Numbered from the stretch's first letter, positions 34,419 through 43,813 are shown. The stretch: 64,000 nt of DNA from Deltaproteobacteria bacterium (GCA_016186945.1 JACPKR010000053.1:1-64000), one strand, 5' to 3'. Translations and numbers: made by a program. The notes: generated from the sequence alone by a model not told the origin.

Positions 34419-36080
34419 ATGACGGTTCCCATGCTTATGAAGATTGGCGCCTGGGGGGACGGGTTGACACGATTCAACATTTCCCAACGTCCTAAGCTTA
34501 TCCCTTATCTTCGGGAACATTTGGGTGTTGAGTCTTTTCCTGATCATCCGTGGACATGGGAACCGAAGAACGTAGGCATCCCTCCTTCGTCTTTGAGCGA
34601 ATCTTTCGTCCGCGAAATGCGGAGCATACTTGGCGCTGAAGATTTGAGTCAGGATCCTATCGTACGGTTCCGGCATGCAACGGGTAAGAGTTATAAGGAT
34701 TTGCTGCGTGTTCGTCTTAATAAGGTGGAGTCCTTTCCTGATGCCGTAGTCTTTCCTCGAGACGAGGAAGTTCTAGCAAGGCTGCTTTCCCTATGTTCTC
34801 GCGAAGGGGTTGCTGTCGTTCCTTTTGGTGGAGGAACATCTGTCGTCGGTGGTGTTGATCCCCTGAAGGGACGGTTCTCGTCGGTCCTGACTTTAAATAT
34901 GCAACGCATGAATCGCGTCTTGCAGATAGATGAAGCCTCCCAAACGGCGACTATAGAAGCAGGAATCCTAGGGCCAGACATGGAGAGACAGTTGAATGAC
35001 CGAGGCTATACGCTTGGTCATTTCCCTCAGTCCTTCGAATTTTCGAGTCTAGGCGGGTGGCTGGCAACGCGTTCCTCCGGACAAAATTCCATTTGCTACG
35101 GAGGGATTGAAAAAATGGTGGTCGCTCTTCGTATGGTGACGGAAAGGGGGATTTATCAAACTCCTCTTGTTCCTCGTCATGCGTGCGGTCCTGACTTAAA
35201 AGAGTTGTTTCTCGGTACAGAGGGCACGTTTGGAATTTTTTCTTCGGCCGTTCTTCATGTTCATCGCGTGCCTGAGCGGAAAGAGTATTTTCTCGTTGCT
35301 TTTCCTTCATTTCGCATGGCAGCAGAGGCAGTCAGGCAGGTGGTACAGAACAAGGTGCCGGTTGCTATGCTTCGACTGTCCGATGAAGACGAGACCCATG
35401 CAATGTTCCACTTTGTGGAAGCGACAAAAATCAATCCTGTCAAACAAATGGTGGAAACGTTAGGAAAATCCTATCTGAAATTGCGCGGAATCTTTCCCCC
35501 GAAAATGGCCGCCTTGATGGTGGGTTTAGAAGGCTCACGTGAACAGATTTCCGAACGCAGAGCCTGGTTAAAACAGATCCTTGGTGAGCATCGATACATG
35601 AATTTAGGATCGGCACCAGGGAGAAAATGGCTGAAGGATCGTTTTTTTCTCCCTTACTTTCGTGATGACTGTCTCGATTATGGTCTTTTTCTTGATACTT
35701 TCGAGACTGCAACGGAATGGTCAAACCTTTTCCATCTGTATGAGACGGTGCGCGGAAACATTGCGGAAGTATTTCGAAGAGACGGCCTGAAGTTAAAATT
35801 GTATACACATGTCTCTCATCTTTACCAGGATGGTGCTGCGTTGTATTTTACGATCCTTGGTCAACAAGGCAAGGATCCCTTGGCCCAATGGCACCGCGTC
35901 AAAGAGATCGCCAATACTTCGGTACTTGGCTCAGGCGGAGTGATTAGTCATCATCATGGGATTGGCGTGGATCACAAAAATCATCAATATGGCGATGCGT
36001 TAGTGAAACGACTTTTCCGCCAAGTAAAACACGATTTGGATCCGGAGGGGATTTTAAATCCAGAAAAATGGAACAATTAA
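34419..36080 (+). CDS. Alkyldihydroxyacetonephosphate synthase-like FAD enzyme
   Basis: 553 residues. The FAD-binding type-4 domain shows VVPFGGGTSVVGGV (~130-143) and GHFPQSFEFSSLGGWLATRSSGQNS (~204-228), then PDLKELFLGTEGTFGI; the C-terminal active-site segment ISHHHGIGVDH (~516-526) matches the His cluster of AGPS. AGPS swaps the acyl chain of acyl-DHAP for a fatty alcohol, creating the ether bond of ether lipids. The next gene, a GlpD homologue, overlaps by 13 nt, so the pair is translationally coupled and may make and reduce alkyl-DHAP. Confidence 0.88.
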   Translation: MTVPMLMKIGAWGDGLTRFNISQRPKLIPYLREHLGVESFPDHPWTWEPKNVGIPPSSLSESFVREMRSILGAEDLSQDPIVRFRHATGKSYKDLLRVRLNKVESFPDAVVFPRDEEVLARLLSLCSREGVAVVPFGGGTSVVGGVDPLKGRFSSVLTLNMQRMNRVLQIDEASQTATIEAGILGPDMERQLNDRGYTLGHFPQSFEFSSLGGWLATRSSGQNSICYGGIEKMVVALRMVTERGIYQTPLVPRHACGPDLKELFLGTEGTFGIFSSAVLHVHRVPERKEYFLVAFPSFRMAAEAVRQVVQNKVPVAMLRLSDEDETHAMFHFVEATKINPVKQMVETLGKSYLKLRGIFPPKMAALMVGLEGSREQISERRAWLKQILGEHRYMNLGSAPGRKWLKDRFFLPYFRDDCLDYGLFLDTFETATEWSNLFHLYETVRGNIAEVFRRDGLKLKLYTHVSHLYQDGAALYFTILGQQGKDPLAQWHRVKEIANTSVLGSGGVISHHHGIGVDHKNHQYGDALVKRLFRQVKHDLDPEGILNPEKWNN

Positions 36081-37738
36081 AAAGAAAGCAACTCAGAGAT
36101 CGGTGCCGTAGTGACGTTTTCGATATCATCATCGTGGGCGGAGGCATCTCGGGTGCAGGCATAGCTCGAGAAGCTGCGTCGCGGGGATATAGTATCCTTC
36201 TTTTAGAAAGGAAAGATTTTGCATCGGGAGCGAGTTCTCGTTCGGGAAAATTAATTCACGGTGGCTTTCGTTATTTGAAGCACATGCGTTTCCGCTGGGT
36301 TCATATATCGTGTCGTGAACGTGACTTGTTATGTCAGAAATTGGCACCCGGTCTGGTCTTTCCCATCAAGTTTGTGCTTCCCTTCTTTCGCAACTCAAGA
36401 ACTCCAAAGTGGATTATGCGCGTCGGAACATTTTTATATTCCCTCTTACAGTGGCCAAGCCGCTTGGGGGGCTGCGAGGTTTGGTCGAAACATAGACTTG
36501 GCCGAGAGTTTCCGCAACTTGCTAAGGAAAATAACAAAGGTGCGGTCGTATTTTCCGATTGCCTAACCAATGACGCCCGCTTGACCTTAGAAGTGATTAA
36601 GACTGTGAGCTATCTTGGAGGACAGGTTTGTAATTATTCGGAAGTAAAAGCCATTCAAAAACACGATAATTTGTGGGAATTTTTGGTTTACGACAACCTG
36701 GAAGGTCTTACCTGGACGGTACGCTCACGAGTCGCCATCAATTCCGCAGGGCCGTGGGTAAATGAGATCTTAAAACGGGCAGATCGATCTGATCTTTTTC
36801 AGCTGAAGCATTCAAAAGGTGTGCATCTTGCGTTTTCTTCTTCCCGTATAAACATTCGAGATACTTTGGCGTTAGAGGTTCCACAGGATGGCCGTTTTGT
36901 GTATCTCATCCCGTTCCCGTCAGGGGTTTGGGTTGGTACAACCGACAATTTTTACGAAGGCGATCTGGATGCGGTTCGTGTCGTGCGTGAGGATGTGGAC
37001 TATTTGCTGGGTGTATTGAATCATTATTTTCCTGACGCACATCTCGGTATTGAAGATATTCTATCGGCTGAAGTTGGTATACGGCCTTTGATCGGAGGAG
37101 AGCTGGACGAAGCAAGTTCCCAAGCATCTCGCGACTGGGAAGTGAAAGTAAGTGACGACGGGTTTCTTTCCGTCACAGGCGGAAAATTGACGACCTTTCG
37201 TGCTATGGCGGTAGAGGCTCTGACCATACTTGGTAAGACCTTTCCCATGAAACTAAAGCCGTCTCGAACCTATCATTCCCTTTCTCCCCTTATTTTTGCG
37301 TTTGATCAAAAAGTTGGGCAGAAGGAATTTGAGCGCCTGGGCCTCGAATCTGAGATGGCGCAAGTCTTAAGCCAACGTTACGGAGCATTTGCCTCAAAGC
37401 TTATGAGAATATTGGAGAAAGATGCGAGCAAAAAAGAACGACTCATCGACACCCCTTGTCACATCTTGGCAGAACTCGATTACTTCATGTTGTATGAACA
37501 TGCTGAAACTTTGAGCGACATACTCATGCGTCGGACACAAATCTACATGTTCTCCCAGGATCATGGTCTTTCTATACTTGACCGCCTGGGGCAATACGTA
37601 GCCAATTTTAAAAACTGGGATGATGCTCGTCTGTCTGCTGAGACAAAAGCCTATCGCCAAGAATTGGAACGCCTGTCGATACCCTGCTTGGGGCAAGGAG
37701 GTGGTTTGGAGGAAACTGCGCAGCTGGTTCCTCCATAA
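36068..37738 (+). CDS. glpD: FAD-dependent glycerol-3-phosphate dehydrogenase homologue
   Basis: 556 residues. GGGISGAGIAREAASRG (~24-40) is the FAD dinucleotide fold; ASSRSGKLIHGGFRYL and SVTGGKLTTFRAMA are GlpD signatures. GlpD oxidises glycerol-3-phosphate to DHAP at the membrane. Overlap with the AGPS-like gene suggests it may instead interconvert alkyl-DHAP and alkyl-G3P, an inference. The last ~18 residues (from PCLGQGGG to QLVPP) are encoded by repeat A9, which also provides the stop. Confidence 0.9.
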   Translation: MEQLKRKQLRDRCRSDVFDIIIVGGGISGAGIAREAASRGYSILLLERKDFASGASSRSGKLIHGGFRYLKHMRFRWVHISCRERDLLCQKLAPGLVFPIKFVLPFFRNSRTPKWIMRVGTFLYSLLQWPSRLGGCEVWSKHRLGREFPQLAKENNKGAVVFSDCLTNDARLTLEVIKTVSYLGGQVCNYSEVKAIQKHDNLWEFLVYDNLEGLTWTVRSRVAINSAGPWVNEILKRADRSDLFQLKHSKGVHLAFSSSRINIRDTLALEVPQDGRFVYLIPFPSGVWVGTTDNFYEGDLDAVRVVREDVDYLLGVLNHYFPDAHLGIEDILSAEVGIRPLIGGELDEASSQASRDWEVKVSDDGFLSVTGGKLTTFRAMAVEALTILGKTFPMKLKPSRTYHSLSPLIFAFDQKVGQKEFERLGLESEMAQVLSQRYGAFASKLMRILEKDASKKERLIDTPCHILAELDYFMLYEHAETLSDILMRRTQIYMFSQDHGLSILDRLGQYVANFKNWDDARLSAETKAYRQELERLSIPCLGQGGGLEETAQLVPP

Positions 37739-37744
37739 TTCTTG
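37685..37744 (-). repeat. Family A partial copy A9, overlapping the glpD 3' end
   Basis: GCTTGGGGCAAGGAGGTGG, core hairpin, then TCCATAATTCTTGG; no complete terminus. It is read through by the glpD frame. Confidence 0.88.
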
Positions 37745-37856
37745 GCAAACCCCTCAAATTAAAAGCCGAATATCTTGCCCCGAGCTTCCCGTCATATTTT
37801 CGTACCAGGAGCAAATTTGATATACTGACTATACTTCTACAAAAACTGAGGGGACG

Positions 37857-40667
37857 ATGATAATGCTCGTAAAGGCAGGGTTTGCACTTTCGTTTCTTAT
37901 GTTCCTCATCCTATCTTGTCGTCCTGCGCAACAGCAGGGAACCCAAGAAAAAAAACTTCAGAGCGTGAGTCAACTGTCTGCAACGGCTCCGTCTTCCGGA
38001 TACGCTTACAACACTGGCTACTCCTCTTATACCGCAAGCCCAGGAACAGCCTATTATTCCTATACTCCCGGGTATTCCTACACGTCAGGCTACTCTTACC
38101 CAGGCAGTTCCCAAAGTCGACCGTATTTAACCAAGGAAAGTGTCAAAAACTTTGGCTCGTACGAATTGATGCAGTTTGTCCAGCTTGACGCCCCCACCAA
38201 GGAACACGATATCGCAATACTGCTGTCAAGTATTATTGAATACAGTAGCCGAAATTTTTTTCGTAGCAAACTTCGCATTTCTGACGCAGAGGCCATAGAC
38301 ATCTTAGCCAGGCTCCAAGTTTTATACGCCATGGACAGTGACTATGAAATGAAAGAGTCGTACTTCGGTGTTATTGCCTCCATTTACGTTTTTGTAAAAA
38401 AAGATCGCGAACTGGTGTTGAGTTTTTTCGAGACTCTTTTTGATTTTAAGAAAATTGATAAAAGGGAAGATGATGAGGGTCCACTTTTTTTAAGCGGTAT
38501 TTGGACGTTTTTTCAGCAACTGAAAGATCTGACCGATTTTCAAAGAATCCTGGAGGATCTCAATGCCCTGGCTGCACGGGATGTGGATAGGAAAACACAG
38601 GCGATGTTTTTATTTGCTCAGACATTTGTTGTTGATGGCCGAGCAAAAAAAATGCTTTGGCGCAAATTCTTCGATGCCTTTTCTCAGCTTGATGCGACAA
38701 CGAAAAAGGGCTATCTCGAACACTTCGTTGATTTCAGTCTCTTCCATACCATTGATAAATTAGGTTATTTGAATGAATTGAAAAATGCCTTGGATGACGA
38801 ACAACGGCAAGTTGTAGTTGCTGCAATGGAACAGAAAAAGAGAGCGTCCGCATCTGCAGGAATAGGTAAGCTTGTGAGAGCGATTTTGGAAACCAGGAAT
38901 CATGATTTTGTAGGTGTATTGTCAAGTAAAAAGATAGATAACGACGTTTTCCTACGACCTCTTTATCTTTCGGCGAAACAGCAAGAGAAACTTAGAGACA
39001 GCCTGCAAGGCATTCTTCCCCACTTGTCAGCCGTATCACAAAAGATGCGTTATAGGATCGCGGCTATCTACCTAATTGTCTTCAGAAAAGTGCATCCGAC
39101 CGTGTTCACGCTACTCAGCGAAGACGATAAAGTAGCCCTGATCAATCATGTCATGACTAGCACTTTGAAGGATGCAAGAAAGAAGGATGCGATTCACACC
39201 ATTGAATCAACAGAAAACCTAAGCCCAGATATTAAGTTACTTCTGGCACTCCATGGCTCGCTCTTGTTTCAAGTGACTGATGTTGAGTCTCTTCTGTCGC
39301 AAATAACGCTCCTGTCATCTACCGTGATTAGAAGGAAAGTCGTTGAACACCTCGTCGATAGTTTATACTTGCTGAATTGGAGGAATATCGTCGATCTCAA
39401 GAAATTTGTCGCGAAACAATCGACCGAAGCGAATGACGAGGATAAGGTTTTTTACAGCTCGCTTCTGACCAAAATTCCAACGATCGTGGAGGAATTAGTT
39501 CCTGAAAAGATAGAAAAAATAGCGGATGGGTTAGAGTATTGGTTCTATAAGGACAAAAAGATCGTGCGTCTGCTCGTTGATCCTAAATTGCTGGATCTTG
39601 TGATTGCCAATGTTGACTCTTGGGGAAAGGCTAAGACTGTAGCGCAGTTTGTTGATGAAAGGGGAGCTTTGGCAGGTCTGAACGGTGGTTTTTGGAACGA
39701 CTCCAATGATAGTAATTTGTCGTGGTTCTTGCGCAAAGTTTCAAGCTCGTACGGGTATGGTACGAAGCCAATTGGCATGCTTAAAGCAGGGAACTTAATC
39801 AGTGATACATCGGATTACTGGGCCGTGATCGGGTGGACTAATAGGGGATCCGACTCCCCACACGTCATAGGTGGCGATGTAAAAGTTAAGTGGCACCTCA
39901 ATCCCCGTTCACTCAACTTGCCTCTGCAACGTCGCGAATATGCGCCCTGGGCCAAAGCACAGGTTATCGAGGTGAAAGGGGATCGTGCCTCGCAGTTTGT
40001 CATTGTCGTGGATCACAACTTCATCTCTGTCGTTGCGAGCTTTGACAATGTCACTGATGCCATCATCAAAGCCAGCAAACAGGCTTCGATCCCTTTCCTT
40101 TTTGGGGGCGCAAGCAAGGAGGTTAAAGAAGAAGATATCAAAGAAATAACCCTCGATCATTTTGTTTTGGAATCCAACGATGCTAACTTGGTGGCTCGTT
40201 TGCGGAACGAGGGAATGCTCTTCATTGAGCCGCAATATCTCATGCCCATTGGTAACGATCATAGTACCGAAGATTCGACGAAGCATCCTATGCTCGCTGG
40301 CGTTGAGTTCTTTATTTCCGGTCTTCCTTTTTTGGTGAGAGGGGGAAAGAAAAATCTATATCCTGGCTCACCAGATTCACGTCTGAGAAATGCATGGAAT
40401 AATGTTTGGGGTTATAGTAGCAACCGTACAACATTTTGCTTTCTCAAAGACGGCAGATGGATGCTCTCGACCTACGATAGTGCAGATGTCATCGCTCTCG
40501 CTCCCGAACACGAAGCATTAGGATGCCAAGAGGCCATCAATCTTGACGGTGATGGGTCCACTCAAATTATTGTGAGGGGTGATGATAGCAAGAAATTTCA
40601 GGCCTCTGACCGACTCATTTCAGATGCTATACTGGTGGTGCCAAAGAAGCAGGGAAATGATCCCTAA
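37857..40667 (+). CDS. Large lipoprotein with C-terminal phosphodiester-glycosidase (NAGPA-like) domain
   Basis: 936 residues. Lipoprotein signal ending LILSC (Cys ~21); then a Tyr/Ser/Gly/Pro low-complexity stretch with repeated GYSY/SYT units (~48-90); a long helical solenoid-like middle (~95-580); and a C-terminal domain with LAGLNGGFWND, YWAVIGWT and AINLDGDGSTQIIV, which match the NAGPA/phosphodiester-glycosidase family. GAGGGG upstream sets the start. Substrate unknown, probably a cell-surface glycan phosphodiester. Repeat A10 begins right after the stop. Confidence 0.8.
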   Translation: MIMLVKAGFALSFLMFLILSCRPAQQQGTQEKKLQSVSQLSATAPSSGYAYNTGYSSYTASPGTAYYSYTPGYSYTSGYSYPGSSQSRPYLTKESVKNFGSYELMQFVQLDAPTKEHDIAILLSSIIEYSSRNFFRSKLRISDAEAIDILARLQVLYAMDSDYEMKESYFGVIASIYVFVKKDRELVLSFFETLFDFKKIDKREDDEGPLFLSGIWTFFQQLKDLTDFQRILEDLNALAARDVDRKTQAMFLFAQTFVVDGRAKKMLWRKFFDAFSQLDATTKKGYLEHFVDFSLFHTIDKLGYLNELKNALDDEQRQVVVAAMEQKKRASASAGIGKLVRAILETRNHDFVGVLSSKKIDNDVFLRPLYLSAKQQEKLRDSLQGILPHLSAVSQKMRYRIAAIYLIVFRKVHPTVFTLLSEDDKVALINHVMTSTLKDARKKDAIHTIESTENLSPDIKLLLALHGSLLFQVTDVESLLSQITLLSSTVIRRKVVEHLVDSLYLLNWRNIVDLKKFVAKQSTEANDEDKVFYSSLLTKIPTIVEELVPEKIEKIADGLEYWFYKDKKIVRLLVDPKLLDLVIANVDSWGKAKTVAQFVDERGALAGLNGGFWNDSNDSNLSWFLRKVSSSYGYGTKPIGMLKAGNLISDTSDYWAVIGWTNRGSDSPHVIGGDVKVKWHLNPRSLNLPLQRREYAPWAKAQVIEVKGDRASQFVIVVDHNFISVVASFDNVTDAIIKASKQASIPFLFGGASKEVKEEDIKEITLDHFVLESNDANLVARLRNEGMLFIEPQYLMPIGNDHSTEDSTKHPMLAGVEFFISGLPFLVRGGKKNLYPGSPDSRLRNAWNNVWGYSSNRTTFCFLKDGRWMLSTYDSADVIALAPEHEALGCQEAINLDGDGSTQIIVRGDDSKKFQASDRLISDAILVVPKKQGNDP

Positions 40668-40669
40668 AT

Positions 40670-40830
40670 GTAATGCGTAAGCCACTTGGGGCAAATAGGG
40701 AGAGGGGGGTTTGGGGGGGCGAGGGAAAAGCCTGCCCTGAGCAAAGCGAAGGGTCGCTCCCCCGGATTTCTTGGAGGAACCAGCTGCGCAGTTTCCTCCA
40801 AACCACCTCCTTGCCCCAAGTGGGTTATCG
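40670..40830 (+). mobile_element. Family A element, long copy A10 with inner insertion
   Basis: Left terminus GTAATGCGTAAGCCACTTGG, complete G-rich arm with four G tracts, then an extra ~25 bp containing CCCTGAGCAAAGCGAAGGG, then core hairpin and degenerate right terminus (GTGGGTTATCGCC). The TAA stop of the convergent ligase gene is within its right end. Confidence 0.9.
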
Positions 40831-42582
40831 CCGCAAACGTGCTAGGGTACCGAAATTGTTAGAGAGAGAGGAGCGAGTGATTTCCTGCAAAAATTCATGG
40901 CTACATACTGCGTTCTTGCGTTCAGTCATTGAACTTGGGTTTCTCAAGATAGCGTCATAAGCCCATAAACTCATACATTCGTCAAAACCGTTACCTTGTT
41001 GTGCTGCAAGGAAAGCCTGTGTCCGCAGTGCAGGATAGTGAAAAGGAAACATCTGTAGAATTCTGTCCAACTTTGCTTTTGCTGCATCAAAATGATTGTG
41101 GTCGATGTTAGCTTGCGCAGCAGCAAGACAGACTGGCCAATGATGGGGAAGCATACGGCAAGCAAGATCAGTATCTGCTTCCGAGTTAAGACGGTTCTTG
41201 GCAACGTATTCTGCTAAATCTACACGGCCGGCCAGGTTAAGAAAAGCGATGCACAGCACAAGTGTGAGTAGCATTTTCGAATAAAATTTGGGTTTGATGA
41301 CCAGTCTTTCCTTCTGTAACGTGAAAAGCAAGGCTGTCAATAAAGCTGCGACTAGAAAACTGAAAGGCAGATAGAGCGGAAAAGAAAAGCCTCCACTCGT
41401 GAGGAGAATAAGTCCTAAGCTAACCAAAAGTTTCCACTTTTTTGTGAGGGATTCGTACTCAGTACTTCCTTGCTGAGTTGCCCGATATTTTCGCCAGCTT
41501 GTCCAGATCAGAGAACAATAAAGTATGCTCAACAGCCCCGTGAACAACCAGCCATCTTCCACCAGAAAGCGCAGAAATTCATTGTGTGGATGATGCCAGA
41601 AAAAGAATTCACGAATTTCCGAATGCGGCGTTTTTCCTGAGGCAAGGAGATGACCGAAGGCAAAATTTCCAGGCCCGATCCCAGCGGGATTAGCAAGTGT
41701 AGTGGCAAGCAGGTCTTGCCAGATAAAGAAACGCTCATGTATAGTTGCAGTCCCTTTAGCCAGGACACTCGTGACAGGGTTGTGGACGACAGGTACCGTC
41801 TGAATCTGCTGCCTGAAGGACTGAAGCAAGGTCGGAGCCGCATAGAGTAAAAAAGACAAGGTGCACACCCTGACAAATGCAAGTTTAGGGAGCACTCTTG
41901 CAAAAATCACAAGGTAAACCAAACTGGCGATGAGTCCGAGAAATACGGCTCGGCAATTTAGGTGTATCACATAAGCAACTGCCGCAGCGGTAGAGATTTC
42001 AAAAAGTAGCCTGCGATAGAACCTGGTTTCATCCTTATGGAAGACCAGGAAAAAGACGATCGCATAAGCTAAATATTCAGCAGTGTAGTTGACGTGTCCG
42101 AAAGACGCACTATTGCCTGAATAACCTGATGGCAAAAAAGAAAAGACCACTCCTGAACACTGCAGCAAACCTATTGTTGTTACCAACACCGCCGAGACCA
42201 ACAAGCTGTAAGAAAGGTACATGAGAAATTTTGGAGTCTCCCTAATTTTCAGGAAGAAAATCCAAGCCCAGATGCAGAACAAAATGCGATCCAGCACCAC
42301 CCTGCCTTGGAATAACCAACCAAAGCGAGTTGTATTCTGAAGAAAAATCACAACAAGTGCGAGTACGACTGCAATCTGCCAGGTTTGTAGGCGAGGGATA
42401 ATGAATTCCTTTTTTGTAAGGGACGTAACAATCAGTAGGACACCAGTTGCCCCGTAAAGGAAGACCCATTTTGCCTCTGTAAAATAGTCAACATATTCCG
42501 CTATGAACACAAAAGGAATGAGGGTGAAGACCATTAATACCAATACCGAGCGGATTGATATCGGATGTAACTTTCCAGTCAT
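40825..42582 (-). CDS. O-antigen ligase-type membrane protein
   Basis: 585 residues. About eleven to twelve hydrophobic helices, with the long periplasmic loop containing GPGNFAFGHLL and FFWHHPHNEFLRFLVEDG, the H-N-x-x-L/F-x-x-x-x-E pattern of the Wzy_C/WaaL family. The C-terminal ~120 residues after the last helix look TPR-like (CLAAAQANIDHNHFDAAKAKLDRIL). It joins O-polysaccharide to lipid A-core or to another acceptor. Ends inside repeat A10. Confidence 0.85.
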   Translation of the reverse strand: MTGKLHPISIRSVLVLMVFTLIPFVFIAEYVDYFTEAKWVFLYGATGVLLIVTSLTKKEFIIPRLQTWQIAVVLALVVIFLQNTTRFGWLFQGRVVLDRILFCIWAWIFFLKIRETPKFLMYLSYSLLVSAVLVTTIGLLQCSGVVFSFLPSGYSGNSASFGHVNYTAEYLAYAIVFFLVFHKDETRFYRRLLFEISTAAAVAYVIHLNCRAVFLGLIASLVYLVIFARVLPKLAFVRVCTLSFLLYAAPTLLQSFRQQIQTVPVVHNPVTSVLAKGTATIHERFFIWQDLLATTLANPAGIGPGNFAFGHLLASGKTPHSEIREFFFWHHPHNEFLRFLVEDGWLFTGLLSILYCSLIWTSWRKYRATQQGSTEYESLTKKWKLLVSLGLILLTSGGFSFPLYLPFSFLVAALLTALLFTLQKERLVIKPKFYSKMLLTLVLCIAFLNLAGRVDLAEYVAKNRLNSEADTDLACRMLPHHWPVCLAAAQANIDHNHFDAAKAKLDRILQMFPFHYPALRTQAFLAAQQGNGFDECMSLWAYDAILRNPSSMTERKNAVCSHEFLQEITRSSLSNNFGTLARLRR

Positions 42583-42899
42583 ATATTCATGCCAGTAAAA
42601 AATTTCATATACTGACTACAATTCTAGAAGCCATCTCGTAAATACCCTGCATCGCAGGATGAGTGGTCAATCCGTGCTGACATCGTTTTTTTTTGGGGGA
42701 GCGACGGTTCCCTCGCCCCCCCAACCCCCCCTCTCCCTATTTATGGGTCGCTCCCCAAGGGATTTCTTGGAGGAAGCAGCTGCGCCGTTTCTCCAAACCA
42801 CCTCTTTGCCACAAGCGGGTTACGTATTACAAGCAAAATGTGGCTTGTCCGTCGGGAGACGTTTCGTTATGGTTTTGTTGATGCATACGAGGGAGTCGA
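42583..42899. other. Intergenic region between divergent ligase and DUF486 genes
   Basis: 317 bp containing a rearranged family A copy (42694-42830) and short flanks. I see no gene and no promoter strong enough to call. Confidence 0.6.
42694..42830 (+). repeat. Family A rearranged copy A11
   Basis: The G-run/C-run hairpin arm comes first but inverted relative to the core (GGGGGAGCGACGG...CCCCTCTCCC), then GGGTCGCTCCCC, GGATTTCTTGG, a damaged core hairpin and CAAGCGGGTTACGTATTAC. Evidence of internal inversion or recombination between copies. Confidence 0.85.
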
Positions 42900-43244
42900 A
42901 TGGATGGCTTAAAGGCAATTATTTTGTTGTTAGCAAGCAACGTTTTCATGACGTTTGCCTGGTACGGACACTTGCGGTTCAAAAATCAGGCACTCTGGTT
43001 GGTCGTTGTGGTTTCTTGGTTAATCGCTTTTTTTGAATATTGTCTTCAAGTTCCAGCCAACCGTATTGGACACAACTCTTTTACCACCCCACAGCTTAAG
43101 CTCATTCAGGAAGTCATTACTTTCGCCGTATTTACTATTTTCAGTTTTGCTTATCTAAAAGAGAAACCAACCAATTATGATTACATTTCATTTTCTTTAG
43201 TCGTTCTTGCAGCGTTTGTTAGCTTACTACAACCACGAATTTAG
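42900..43244 (+). CDS. DUF486 small membrane protein (DMT superfamily)
   Basis: 114 residues, four hydrophobic segments. NVFMTFAWYGHLRFK, VVSWLIAFFEYCLQVPANRIG and the LKLIQEVIT...F segment are the family's conserved blocks. Membrane protein of unknown function, distantly like small drug transporters. Confidence 0.9.
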   Translation: MDGLKAIILLLASNVFMTFAWYGHLRFKNQALWLVVVVSWLIAFFEYCLQVPANRIGHNSFTTPQLKLIQEVITFAVFTIFSFAYLKEKPTNYDYISFSLVVLAAFVSLLQPRI

Positions 43245-43297
43245 AGACAGAACAGGGCTGCGGAAAGACTTTCTTCAGAGGAGATACGGGAATAATT

Positions 43298-43813
43298 TTA
43301 CATTCCGTACTCATTTAGCCTCATGAACGGAATGTCGTCGAATTGACCGTGACCGTTGGCTTCTGACGGGCTGTGGGAGGGGGGGAATTCATCGGCGCTG
43401 GCTTGGGGAAACTTGCCGTCATAGTCACGCGGCGGCGATCGCTCTGCCTCACCGTCTTCAAAGGAAGGAGCAGAGGGAGAGGTCCCCCGGTCAGCGAGAA
43501 ATTGAACGTTGTTAGCGATGATTTCCGTAGTATAGCGTTTCTGTCCGTTCTTGTCATCCCACGCGCGCGTTTGAAGACGTCCTTCGATGAGGACGGAGCG
43601 CCCTTTGCTGAGGTACTTCGAGCAGTTTTCCGCCTGTCGCCCCCAGACGACGACCCTGTGCCATTCGGTCTGTTCTTGGCGTTTTCCATCGCGATTCCAA
43701 ACTTCCGTCGTCGCCACACGCAGGGAGGCGACCGGTGTCTGGTTGGCCGTGTAACGCATTTCTGGATCGAAACCCAGGCGGCCCATGATCATGACTCTAT
43801 TTAACGATGCCAT
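43298..43813 (-). CDS. ssb: Single-stranded DNA-binding protein with extended C-terminus
   Basis: 171 residues from ATG 43813 ([18 protein letters not shown]), with AAAGGA upstream; the frame extends further but without a ribosome-binding site. OB fold: [42 protein letters not shown]. The acidic Pro/Gly-rich tail reaches FDDIPF (Phe163), which normally is the extreme C-terminus that docks repair partners, but eight residues (MRLNEYGM) follow. One extra A in the stop region (TTC-ATGA instead of TTC-TGA) would explain this. Confidence 0.95.
   Translation of the reverse strand: MASLNRVMIMGRLGFDPEMRYTANQTPVASLRVATTEVWNRDGKRQEQTEWHRVVVWGRQAENCSKYLSKGRSVLIEGRLQTRAWDDKNGQKRYTTEIIANNVQFLADRGTSPSAPSFEDGEAERSPPRDYDGKFPQASADEFPPSHSPSEANGHGQFDDIPFMRLNEYGM

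Noticed and set aside
40662-40840. Target duplication at copy A10
   Set aside because: The right terminus is degenerate and no matching flank was found.
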